5,207 bases of DNA from an uncultured Methanobrevibacter sp. (GTDB lineage: Archaea > Methanobacteriota > Methanobacteria > Methanobacteriales > Methanobacteriaceae). Under the pieces are notes generated by a model that saw only the letters and a list, made by a program, of their open reading frames with translations, did no database searches and was not told the DNA's origin. Within the stretch, counting starts at the first letter, position 1. The number at the start of each line of letters is the position of its first letter. Made by a program: the position numbers and the translations under genes. This document shows, one piece after another, positions 1-5,207 of the stretch. The stretch is taken from the NCBI GenBank assembly GCA_946611495.1, contig CAMODR010000116.1:1-5207 (forward strand), written 5' to 3'.

Positions 1-61
1 TTAATTATTGTAGTTTATGATTAATTATTCTAACTTATGATTTAATTATTGAAGTAAATGA
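1..61. repeat. Three tandem 20-bp imperfect repeats upstream of the acyl-CoA synthetase
   Basis: Three units lie head to tail at 1-20, 21-40 and 42-61, with one extra T at position 41. Each starts with TTAATTATT and ends with ATGA. Units 1 and 2 differ at three positions. Unit 3 differs from unit 1 at three positions. The array touches the window edge, so more units may lie upstream. Tandem units of about two helical turns in front of a gene suggest binding sites for a regulator, and the T/A-rich cores (for example 41-50) could also supply the archaeal TATA element of the synthetase gene, giving a start near 70. Function is inference. In DNA this A/T-rich some similarity is expected by chance, but three in-register copies are more than I would expect. 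Confidence 0.6.
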
Positions 62-69
62 TGATTTAA

Positions 70-94
70 GATTATGCTCAAGGGGAGCATGATT
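70..94 (+). promoter_or_regulatory. Leader hairpin / palindrome before the acyl-CoA synthetase
   Basis: ATGCTC at 74-79 is exactly complementary to GAGCAT at 85-90, with a five-base loop AAGGG. The pairing can extend outward to 70/94 with A-U and G-U pairs, giving about ten pairs. It is the most G/C-rich spot in the leader and ends eight bases before the ribosome binding site. It may be an mRNA 5' hairpin or a palindromic operator. It may also be a terminator of an upstream gene, but the T-run after it (96-99) is weak. It also accounts for two in-frame ATGs (74 and 89) that I do not take as starts. Confidence 0.5.
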
Positions 95-102
95 ATTTTA
101 AA

Positions 103-107
103 GAGGG
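103..107 (+). promoter_or_regulatory. Ribosome binding site deciding the start at 113
   Basis: GAGGG lies five bases before ATG 113 and can pair with the CCUCC-type 3' end of archaeal 16S rRNA. The earlier in-frame ATG at 74 has no purine-rich site before it. The ATG at 89 has a GGGGAG only one base away, too close to act, and it is buried in a hairpin. This supports ATG 113 as the real start. Confidence 0.55.
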
Positions 108-112
108 AAAAA

Positions 113-1783
113 ATGACATCTTTAATAGGAAACTTTGTAAACAGAGTTGATTTTAAATCCTACAAGGATTTTTATGATAATTTTGAATTTAATGTGCCAA
201 AAGACTTTAATTTTGGTTTTGATGTAGTGGATGAGTATGCAAGAATAGATCCTGAAAAGCTTGCATTGATTTGGTGTGACGATAATGAAAAAAAGGTATT
301 TACCTTCTCTGATATGAAAAAATTATCTAACCAAGCTGCAAACCTATTTAAGTCCCAAGGAATCAATAAGGGCGATGCAGTATTGCTTACACTAAAAAAC
401 AGATATGAATTTTGGATCTGCATGACTGCACTTCATAAGATAGGTGCTATAGCTATTCCAACAACTCACATGGTAAAGCTCCATGATATTGTCTATAGGG
501 TTGAGAATGCAAGCGTTAAGATGGTTGTATCTGTAGAGGAAGACCAATTGATTCCTGATTATGAAGCTTGTGAAAAGGAACTTGGAATAGAGCTTAAAAA
601 GGCACTTGTTGGTAATATTGATAAGGAAGGTTGGATAAACTTCGATGAAGAGCTTTCTAAAATGAGCGAAGAATTTGAAAGGCCTACTGGAGAGGATGCA
701 ACTCATGAAGATGAGACATTCTTGATTTATTTCTCATCTGGAACTACTGGAAACCCTAAAATGGTTGCACATGCACATACATATGCTATCGGACATTTGA
801 TAACTGCAAAATATTGGCATAATGTTGTTGAAGACGGAGTTCACCACACTTCAGCAGATACCGGTTGGGGTAAGGCTGTATGGGGTAACTACTATGGACA
901 ATGGATTGCAGGTTCAGCAGTCTTTGTATATGACTATGTCAGGTTCCATGGTCTTGACCTTATGGAAAAGATAATTGAAAACAATGTTAACACATTCTGT
1001 GCACCTCCAACAATCTATAGATTCTTGATTAAGGAAGACTTGTCTCAATTTGACTTTTCAAACATTAAATATGCTACAACTGCAGGTGAGCCATTGCCTC
1101 CTGAAGTATTTGACAGATTCAAGCAATACACTGGCCTTGAAATCAAGGAAGGGTTCGGTCAAACTGAAACTACCCTTTCATTAGCAACATTCATTTGGAT
1201 GGAATCCAAAACAGGTTCTGTAGGTAAGCCATCTCCTGCATTCAAGATAAATCTATTGGATAAAGAAGGAAATGTTGTTGATATTGGTTCTGAAGGAGAA
1301 ATTTGTTTTGATGTATCCCAAGGCAGACCTGTAGGATTATTTAAGGAATATTATAGAAATCAGGAAAAGACTGATGAAGTATGGTATGATGATTATTACC
1401 ACTGTGGAGATACTGCTTATATCGATGAAGATGGTTACTTTACCTTTGTTGGTAGAAATGATGATATAATCAAGTCTTCTGGATACCGTATTGGACCATA
1501 CGAAGTGGAAAATGCTGTAATTTCCCATCCTTCCGTATTGGAATGTGCAATTACTGGTGTGCCTGATGAATTAAGAGGTCAAATCGTTAAGGCAACTATT
1601 GTTCTTGCAAAAGGCTTCGAGCCAAGTGAAGAGCTTAAAAAGGACATTCAAAACCATGTAAAGCATGCTACAGCTCCATATAAATATCCAAGATTGATTG
1701 AGTTTGTAGAGGAATTGCCTAAAACAATCAGTGGTAAAATCCAAAGAAAGGTAATTAGAACTGAAGATGAAAAATCCTGCTAA
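113..1783 (+). CDS. AMP-forming acyl-CoA synthetase, medium/branched-chain type
   Basis: The 556-residue protein belongs to the ANL adenylate-forming superfamily, which turns a carboxylic acid, ATP and CoA into acyl-CoA, AMP and PPi in the cytoplasm. Numbered from ATG 113, the phosphate-binding loop [11 protein letters not shown] is at 206-216, the ACSM/Acs-like [12 protein letters not shown] at 247-258, TTAGEP near 322-327, EGFGQTE at 346-352, [11 protein letters not shown] at 432-442, the hinge region [14 protein letters not shown] at 447-460, and PKTISGK with catalytic Lys542 near the C terminus. All core motifs are intact and the length is normal. Where acetyl-CoA synthetases have the second Trp of WWQTE, this protein has Gly349, which opens the acyl pocket, so acetate is an unlikely main substrate. 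It resembles the Methanosarcina medium-chain enzyme that favours 2-methylbutyrate. With vorCBA next door, I infer isobutyrate, 2-methylbutyrate or isovalerate as substrate; aryl acids are an alternative. An open start at 74 would add 13 residues outside the family fold. Confidence 0.92.
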   Translation: MTSLIGNFVNRVDFKSYKDFYDNFEFNVPKDFNFGFDVVDEYARIDPEKLALIWCDDNEKKVFTFSDMKKLSNQAANLFKSQGINKGDAVLLTLKNRYEFWICMTALHKIGAIAIPTTHMVKLHDIVYRVENASVKMVVSVEEDQLIPDYEACEKELGIELKKALVGNIDKEGWINFDEELSKMSEEFERPTGEDATHEDETFLIYFSSGTTGNPKMVAHAHTYAIGHLITAKYWHNVVEDGVHHTSADTGWGKAVWGNYYGQWIAGSAVFVYDYVRFHGLDLMEKIIENNVNTFCAPPTIYRFLIKEDLSQFDFSNIKYATTAGEPLPPEVFDRFKQYTGLEIKEGFGQTETTLSLATFIWMESKTGSVGKPSPAFKINLLDKEGNVVDIGSEGEICFDVSQGRPVGLFKEYYRNQEKTDEVWYDDYYHCGDTAYIDEDGYFTFVGRNDDIIKSSGYRIGPYEVENAVISHPSVLECAITGVPDELRGQIVKATIVLAKGFEPSEELKKDIQNHVKHATAPYKYPRLIEFVEELPKTISGKIQRKVIRTEDEKSC

Positions 1784-1799
1784 AAAAAGTTTAAGAATA

Positions 1800-1865
1800 T
1801 GAATAACTGAAAAATATGGCTTAAATCAAGATAAATAATCAGTTATTCAACAATTTATTTTTTTT
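1800..1865 (+). terminator. Hairpin plus T-tract terminator after the acyl-CoA synthetase
   Basis: Bases 1800-1810 (TGAATAACTGA) pair perfectly with 1839-1849, an 11-bp stem around a 28-base loop. A run of eight T follows at 1858-1865, with more T-rich DNA beyond it. This is 16 bases past the stop codon. In archaea the T-tract itself is usually the main signal. The long loop makes the hairpin weaker than a bacterial intrinsic terminator, so it may instead protect the mRNA 3' end. Together with the long spacer it argues that the synthetase and vor genes are separate transcripts. Confidence 0.6.
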
Positions 1866-1900
1866 AGCTATTTTTATTTTTTCTTCAATTATTTCTATTT

Positions 1901-1924
1901 TATCTTTTAATTTATCTTTTAATT
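1901..1924. repeat. Perfect 12-bp tandem duplication in the spacer
   Basis: TATCTTTTAATT occurs twice in direct succession at 1901-1912 and 1913-1924 with no mismatch, and a degenerate third trace (TATC then AATTAATTT) begins at 1935. This looks like replication slippage in A/T-rich non-coding DNA just downstream of the terminator. No function is evident. Confidence 0.65.
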
Positions 1925-1984
1925 ATTTCTAATTTATCAATTAATTTTATTTTAATTTTATTTTTTAATTTTTTATTTTAATTA

Positions 1985-2065
1985 GAATTTATTTCAGTTT
2001 AATTATCTGATAAGTTAATTTGAATTTATTTTTTGAATTTAATTATTTGATAATTTTTTAATTTT
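1985..2065. repeat. Imperfect direct repeat of about 40 bp, each copy with a near-palindrome
   Basis: Copy 1 (1985-2021) and copy 2 (2022-2065) both begin GAATTTATTT, continue with TTTAATTAT, then TGATAA, then end in TTAATTT. Copy 2 carries a few extra bases. Each contains a small dyad: TTATC-T-GATAA centred at 2008 and AATTATTTGATAATT centred at 2048. The centres are 40 bp apart, close to four helical turns, so a protein could meet both on one DNA face. An operator role is inference; chance similarity in such A/T-rich DNA is a real alternative. Confidence 0.45.
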
Positions 2066-2078
2066 ATATTTTTCAATT

Positions 2079-2103
2079 TTTATGGATTTATGGATTATAA
2101 ATC
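2079..2103. repeat. 8-bp tandem repeat overlapping a 7-bp hairpin
   Basis: TTTATGGA is repeated exactly at 2079-2086 and 2087-2094. Overlapping it, GATTTAT at 2085-2091 pairs perfectly with ATAAATC at 2097-2103 across a five-base loop. It holds the only GG pairs in this part of the spacer. It lies about 160 bases before vorC, upstream of the best TATA candidates. Significance is uncertain. Confidence 0.35.
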
Positions 2104-2179
2104 AATTAATTTTTATTTAATTTAGTTAAATATAATCATTTAATCAATAAATTTATTAAAGTAATTCTTTAAATATATA

Positions 2180-2210
2180 TTTATATTAAATTATTAAGTT
2201 AATTTATATT
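2180..2210 (+). promoter_or_regulatory. Candidate archaeal TATA boxes for the vor operon
   Basis: TTTATATT occurs at 2180-2187 and again at 2203-2210. With the usual spacing of about 25 bases from TATA box to start, they would place transcription starts near 2210 or 2233, giving a 5' leader of roughly 30-55 bases before the vorC ATG. A further TTTATAAATA at 2238-2247 is too near the gene to make a leadered message. The DNA is so A/T-rich that the choice between candidates is weak. Confidence 0.35.
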
Positions 2211-2262
2211 TTAATAAAGCTTAAACTAATTATAATGTTTATAAATATAGGATAGTGTGTAA

Positions 2263-2517
2263 ATGAGTACAAATCAAGTTAAACCATACCCTATCATTAG
2301 TAAAAATAATTGTAAGGCATGCTTAAGATGTATAAGCGCTTGTAAAGAGAACTGCCTTACATTAAGTGAAGAAATTAATGATAGCGGTTATCAATATGCA
2401 GAATATACTGGCGAAGGCTGTATCGGTTGTGGAGACTGTTATTATACATGTCCTGAACCATTAGCTATTGAAGTACATATTCCAAAAAGATTAAGAAAAC
2501 CTTCAGGAGATGCTTAA
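2263..2517 (+). CDS. vorC: 2-oxoacid (ketoisovalerate):ferredoxin oxidoreductase, delta (ferredoxin-like) subunit VorC
   Basis: This 84-residue protein is a bacterial-type 2x[4Fe-4S] ferredoxin that passes electrons between the catalytic site of VOR and external ferredoxin. Two cluster motifs are visible: C17-x2-C20-x2-C23-x3-C27 and C53-x2-C56-x2-C59-x3-C63-P. By family rule Cys63 completes the first cluster and Cys27 the second. The first motif lacks the usual Pro after its fourth Cys, and there is a spare Cys31. The C terminus is basic (KRLRK). The length fits stand-alone delta subunits. An in-frame TAA sits immediately before the ATG, so no upstream start is possible. A modest AGGA lies at 2249-2252, ten bases upstream. 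It is the first gene of the vorCBA operon, and its TAA abuts the vorB ATG. On its own it could be any oxidoreductase ferredoxin subunit; the neighbours give the assignment. Confidence 0.9.
   Translation: MSTNQVKPYPIISKNNCKACLRCISACKENCLTLSEEINDSGYQYAEYTGEGCIGCGDCYYTCPEPLAIEVHIPKRLRKPSGDA
2505..2512 (+). promoter_or_regulatory. Strong ribosome binding site of vorB inside vorC
   Basis: AGGAGATG lies within the last codons of vorC, five bases before the vorB ATG at 2518, and closely matches the archaeal consensus GGAGGTGAT. The vorC stop codon (2515-2517) directly precedes the vorB start with no base between, so the two are probably translationally coupled. Confidence 0.75.
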
Positions 2518-3684
2518 ATGAGTAATCAAATTGTAAAAGGAAACACAGCTGTAATTATCGGTGCATTATATGCAGGTTGTGACTGTTTCTTCGGTTATCC
2601 AATTACTCCTGCAAGTGAAATTCTTCACGAGGCATCAAAATATTTCCCAATGCTTGGACGTAAGTTTGTACAGGCTGAAAGTGAAGAGGCATCTGTAAAT
2701 ATGATCTATGGTGGAGCTTCCACTGGCCATAGGGTCATGAGCGCTTCATCCGGTCCTGGTATAAGCTTAATGCAAGAAGGATTTACCTATTTGGCTGGTG
2801 CTGAATTGCCTGCAGTTATTGTTGATGTAATGAGAGCAGGTCCTGGACTTGGTAACATAGGTCCTGAGCAAGGTGACTATAACCAAATCGTTAAGGGTGG
2901 AGGTCACGGAAACTATAAAAATATAGTTTTAGCTCCAAACAGCGTTCAGGAAATGTGTGACTTGACCATGAAGGCATTTGAGCTTTCAAACAAATACAGA
3001 AACCCTGTAGTTGTCCTTGCTGATGCTGTACTTGGACAAATGGCAGAGCCTTTAAAGTTCCCTACAGAAGCTGTAGAACCTAAGATAGATAATTCCTGGT
3101 CTGTAAGGGGAAATAAGGAAACTATGGAAAACCTTGTAACTTCCATTTTCCTTGACTTCAACCAGCTTGAAGACTTTAACTTCGAAATTCAAGATAAGTA
3201 TGAAGAAATCAGAGAGAATGAGGTTGTCTACGAAGAGTATATGGTTGATGATGCTGAATATGTAATCGTTTCATATGGTACAAGCAGCAGATTGTCCCGT
3301 ACTGCAGTAGACATTGCAAGAGAGAAAGGAATCAAATTAGGACTTTTAAGACCTATCACATTATTCCCATTCCCTGAAAAACGCATTAAGGAATTAGCAG
3401 ATAAAGGTGTTCAATTCATCTCTGTAGAAATGAGTAATGGTCAATTAAGAGATGATGTAAAGGCTGCAGCTAATTATGATGATGTTCATTTAGTAAACAG
3501 AATGGGTGGTAAGCTAATTGAGCTTAAGGACATTCTCAATGAAATCTATCAAATGGTAGGCAGTGACGAACGTCATAAGGTTCATAGTGAAGATAAGGAA
3601 TTTGATGCATCCTACTTATCTGATAAGGACTATCAGGAAGAATTAGACAATGACAATTATTACAATCATAGGATGGTAGACTAG
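2518..3684 (+). CDS. vorB: Ketoisovalerate:ferredoxin oxidoreductase, alpha subunit VorB
   Basis: The 388-residue protein is the alpha subunit of the cytoplasmic enzyme that interconverts a branched 2-oxoacid plus CoA and isobutyryl-type acyl-CoA plus CO2, using ferredoxin. The N-terminal pyrimidine-binding domain (about 1-190) carries GYPITPASE at 26-34, a hallmark of 2-oxoacid:ferredoxin oxidoreductases, then ESEEA at 54-58 with the Glu expected to contact the TPP aminopyrimidine, SSGPG at 77-81 and [14 protein letters not shown] at 107-120. Domain II (about 246-345) has VSYGTSSR at 251-258, [10 protein letters not shown] at 277-286 and [11 protein letters not shown] at 304-314. It has no cluster cysteines, as expected. 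The closest remembered sequence is Methanothermobacter VorB rather than the pyruvate (PorA) or 2-oxoglutarate (KorA) alpha chains, though related KorA-type enzymes cannot be fully excluded by eye. The C-terminal stretch of about 40 residues (348-388) is highly acidic with several Tyr and seems longer than in the roughly 350-residue relatives. Confidence 0.92.
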   Translation: MSNQIVKGNTAVIIGALYAGCDCFFGYPITPASEILHEASKYFPMLGRKFVQAESEEASVNMIYGGASTGHRVMSASSGPGISLMQEGFTYLAGAELPAVIVDVMRAGPGLGNIGPEQGDYNQIVKGGGHGNYKNIVLAPNSVQEMCDLTMKAFELSNKYRNPVVVLADAVLGQMAEPLKFPTEAVEPKIDNSWSVRGNKETMENLVTSIFLDFNQLEDFNFEIQDKYEEIRENEVVYEEYMVDDAEYVIVSYGTSSRLSRTAVDIAREKGIKLGLLRPITLFPFPEKRIKELADKGVQFISVEMSNGQLRDDVKAAANYDDVHLVNRMGGKLIELKDILNEIYQMVGSDERHKVHSEDKEFDASYLSDKDYQEELDNDNYYNHRMVD

Positions 3685-3688
3685 GAGG
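3683..3688 (+). promoter_or_regulatory. Consensus ribosome binding site of vorA overlapping the vorB stop
   Basis: AGGAGG begins with the AG of the vorB TAG stop codon (3682-3684) and ends eight bases before the vorA ATG at 3697. It is the best Shine-Dalgarno match in the window. A ribosome ending vorB sits right on it, favouring coupled translation and balanced amounts of the two catalytic subunits. Confidence 0.8.
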
Positions 3689-3696
3689 CTGGTTAT

Positions 3697-5187
3697 ATGA
3701 CTAATATTAAAGTTGATGGAAATGTTGAAAAGGTTCAACCTAGCGAAATAGAAGAAAGAGTTATTAAAAAGCCAGAATCCTTATACGACTCTTTCCCAAG
3801 AAAAGGAAATGACATTTATAATACACATTACTGTGCAGGTTGCGGACACGGCATATTGCACAAGCTAATCGCTGAAGTTATGGATGAGCTTGATATCCAA
3901 GATAGATGTGTTATGATTTCTCCTGTCGGATGTTCCGTATTCGGATATTACTATTTCAACTGTGGAAATGTTCAAACCGCTCACGGAAGGGCTCCTGCAG
4001 TTGCAACTGGTATTTCAAGAGCTGAAGACAATGCTATTGTAATGAGCTATCAAGGAGACGGAGACTTAGCATCCATTGGATTAAATGAAACCTTGCAAGC
4101 TGCAAACCGTGGTGAAAAGATTGCTGTTTTCTTTGTAAACAACACAGTTTATGGTATGACTGGTGGTCAGATGGCTCCAACCACTCTTGTTGGAGAAAGA
4201 ACAGTAACCTGTCAAAACGGTAGGGATCCTCACTATGCAGGTTATCCATTGCACATGTGTGAGCTTATTGATAATCTTAAGGCTCCTGTATTCATTGAAA
4301 GGGTATCACTTGCAAATCCTAAGCTTATCAGAAAGGCAAAAATCGCTGTTAAGAAAGCTTTAATGATTCAAAAGGAAGGAAAAGGTTATTCCTTTGTAGA
4401 AGTATTGTCTCCATGTCCAACCAATATCAGAAGAGATGTTGAAGGTGTGGAAGACTTCCTAATCAATGAAATGGGTAAGGAATTCCCTGTAAAGAGATTT
4501 AGAGACTTATCTAAAGAAAGAGCTCCTGTAGAGAGAAACGTTAGTGATTTCTCAATTGAAGCATTGGATAAGGCTTTTGGAGTAGACAGATCTAAGGAAA
4601 TCGCTGAAGTTGAAGAGGACTTTGAAGACTGCAAAGTCAAGATTGTCGGTTTTGGTGGTCAAGGTGTATTAAGCACAGGTCTTACCTTAGCTCAAGCTGC
4701 ATGTAGTGAAGGTAAGGAAGTTTCCTGGTATCCAAGCTATGGTCCTGAACAAAGAGGAGGAACCTCAAACTGTTCTGTAACCATTTCTGCAAAGACAATT
4801 GGTTCTCCGGTTGTAGAGGAATGTGATGTTCTAATTGCAATGAACAAGCCATCCCTTGAAAAGTATTCAATAGACGTTAGGGAAGGCGGAACAATTCTCT
4901 ATGACTCAAGAGCAGGTGACTATTCCAAAGACAATCTTGATGTAAAGGACAATGTCGAAATCATCTCCATTCCAGCAAGGGAAATTGCAACTGAAATAGG
5001 TAATGCAAAGGCAATGAACACAGCTATTTTAGGTGCATTGATGGAGCTTGGTAAAGACAGTCCAATTCTCTCTCAAGACGCTTTTGCAAATGGAATTAAG
5101 GAAACCTTTGCTGCTAAGCCAAAGCTTATTGATGTAAACCTTAAAGTTCTAGAAGCTGGTGCAAGCTGGTTAAGAGAGAACCATTAA
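3697..5187 (+). CDS. vorA: Ketoisovalerate:ferredoxin oxidoreductase, fused beta-gamma subunit VorA
   Basis: This 496-residue protein joins two subunits that are separate in many 2-oxoacid oxidoreductases. The beta part (about 40-275) binds thiamine diphosphate and one [4Fe-4S] cluster. HYCAGCGHG gives Cys46 and Cys49, PVGCS gives Cys79 and SPCPT gives Cys240 as the likely four ligands. The TPP/metal motif runs from GDGD (120-123) to NN at 148-149, followed by VYGMTGGQ. A charged linker (about 276-311) leads to the gamma domain (312-496), with GFGGQG at 318-323 and [14 protein letters not shown] at 347-360, which binds CoA and closes the complex in this family. There is no frameshift or internal start with a ribosome binding site at the junction, so the fusion is real. 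It matches the arrangement I recall for Methanothermobacter VorA. The first 35 or so residues are charged and variable. It is the last gene of vorCBA, 12 bases after vorB. Confidence 0.93.
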   Translation: MTNIKVDGNVEKVQPSEIEERVIKKPESLYDSFPRKGNDIYNTHYCAGCGHGILHKLIAEVMDELDIQDRCVMISPVGCSVFGYYYFNCGNVQTAHGRAPAVATGISRAEDNAIVMSYQGDGDLASIGLNETLQAANRGEKIAVFFVNNTVYGMTGGQMAPTTLVGERTVTCQNGRDPHYAGYPLHMCELIDNLKAPVFIERVSLANPKLIRKAKIAVKKALMIQKEGKGYSFVEVLSPCPTNIRRDVEGVEDFLINEMGKEFPVKRFRDLSKERAPVERNVSDFSIEALDKAFGVDRSKEIAEVEEDFEDCKVKIVGFGGQGVLSTGLTLAQAACSEGKEVSWYPSYGPEQRGGTSNCSVTISAKTIGSPVVEECDVLIAMNKPSLEKYSIDVREGGTILYDSRAGDYSKDNLDVKDNVEIISIPAREIATEIGNAKAMNTAILGALMELGKDSPILSQDAFANGIKETFAAKPKLIDVNLKVLEAGASWLRENH

Positions 5188-5207
5188 GTTCTCTTTTTTA
5201 TTTTTTT
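5172..5207 (+). terminator. Intrinsic-type terminator overlapping the vorA stop codon
   Basis: AGAGAAC at 5175-5181 pairs perfectly with GTTCTCT at 5188-5194 around a six-base loop that contains the TAA stop (5185-5187). The stem can extend to 5172/5197 with one G-U and two A-U pairs. The right arm runs straight into a T-tract with one A (5194-5207), cut by the window end. The left arm is made of the last codons of vorA, so gene end and transcript end are merged. Either the T-tract alone or the hairpin plus T-tract could stop archaeal RNA polymerase. Confidence 0.7.

Larger units (their letters stand above)
1784..2262. other. 479-base non-coding spacer, almost pure A/T
   Basis: No convincing gene lies here in either strand. 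By hand count only about 32 of the 360 bases at 1861-2220 are G or C, and 1939-1984 has none in 46 bases. The first part (about 1855-1980) is strongly T-rich on the + strand, which would give several back-to-back archaeal T-tract termination sites. The middle carries direct and inverted repeats listed separately. The last part holds TATA-like sequences that probably drive the vor operon. I see no tRNA, rRNA, CRISPR array or transposon end in it. Confidence 0.8.

Noticed and set aside
1..61. CRISPR array
   Set aside because: The 20-bp units are directly adjacent with no unique spacers, and the repeats are A/T-rich and imperfect.
74..112. In-frame upstream ATG starts at 74 and 89 for the synthetase
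   Set aside because: The ATG at 74 lacks a ribosome binding site, and 89 has one only a base away. Both lie in a hairpin, and the added residues are not part of the family fold. ATG 113 has GAGGG at good spacing.
172..706. Antisense open frames opposite the synthetase
   Set aside because: They are low-complexity products of the coding strand, lack recognisable domains, and lie opposite a fully conserved gene.
113..1783. Acetyl-CoA synthetase (acs)
   Set aside because: The pocket Trp is replaced by Gly and the protein is shorter than typical Acs of about 650 residues. The medium/branched-chain type fits better.
1784..2262. A hidden small gene or structured RNA in the spacer
   Set aside because: Near-pure A/T content, frequent stops and no stable G/C-containing fold beyond the short hairpins listed.
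4034..4870. Antisense open frames opposite vorA
   Set aside because: Their translations have no family signature, and the + strand in the same place encodes intact TPP, cluster and gamma-domain motifs.
2263..5187. Pyruvate, 2-oxoglutarate or indolepyruvate oxidoreductase instead of VOR
   Set aside because: POR and KOR of methanogens usually have separate gamma chains, and IOR has a different two-subunit layout. The vorC-vorB-fused vorA order and sequence recall Methanothermobacter VOR. KOR-like specificity is not excluded by sequence alone.

Overview
The window looks like chromosomal DNA of a methanogenic archaeon of the order Methanobacteriales, most likely a Methanobrevibacter-type gut or rumen organism. 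The coding DNA is AT-rich and the intergenic DNA is close to pure A/T (about 9% G+C by hand count over 1861-2220). Archaeal-type GGAGG ribosome binding sites precede the genes. The three oxidoreductase subunits closely match what I remember of the ketoisovalerate:ferredoxin oxidoreductase (VOR) of Methanothermobacter, including the fused beta-gamma VorA. The genus assignment is inference.

Layout. Positions 1-112 are a leader made of three near-identical 20-bp tandem repeats, then a compact hairpin, then a ribosome binding site. Positions 113-1783 encode an AMP-forming acyl-CoA synthetase of the medium/branched-chain class. It is followed by an 11-bp hairpin and a T-tract (terminator, 1800-1865). 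Positions 1784-2262 are 479 bases with no gene, extremely A/T-rich, holding several short direct and inverted repeats and the presumed promoter of the next operon. Positions 2263-5187 are a tight three-gene operon, vorC (2x[4Fe-4S] ferredoxin subunit), vorB (alpha subunit) and vorA (fused TPP-binding beta and gamma subunits). Gaps are 0 and 12 nt. The operon ends at a hairpin plus T-tract that overlaps the vorA stop codon. All four genes are on the + strand, and no antisense frame looks real.

How the genes may work together (inference from families). The synthetase would activate a branched-chain fatty acid such as isobutyrate, 2-methylbutyrate or isovalerate to its CoA thioester. VOR, run reductively with ferredoxin and CO2, would convert the acyl-CoA to the matching 2-oxoacid for valine, isoleucine or leucine synthesis. 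This fits the known use of branched-chain volatile fatty acids by rumen methanogens. Run the other way, the same pair would degrade branched 2-oxoacids to acyl-CoA and then, less favourably, to the acid.

I do not see an undescribed defence, mobile or RNA system here. The less ordinary parts are the repeat/hairpin leader of the synthetase, the repeat-bearing A/T spacer, the acidic tail on VorB, and the terminator folded into the last codons of vorA.
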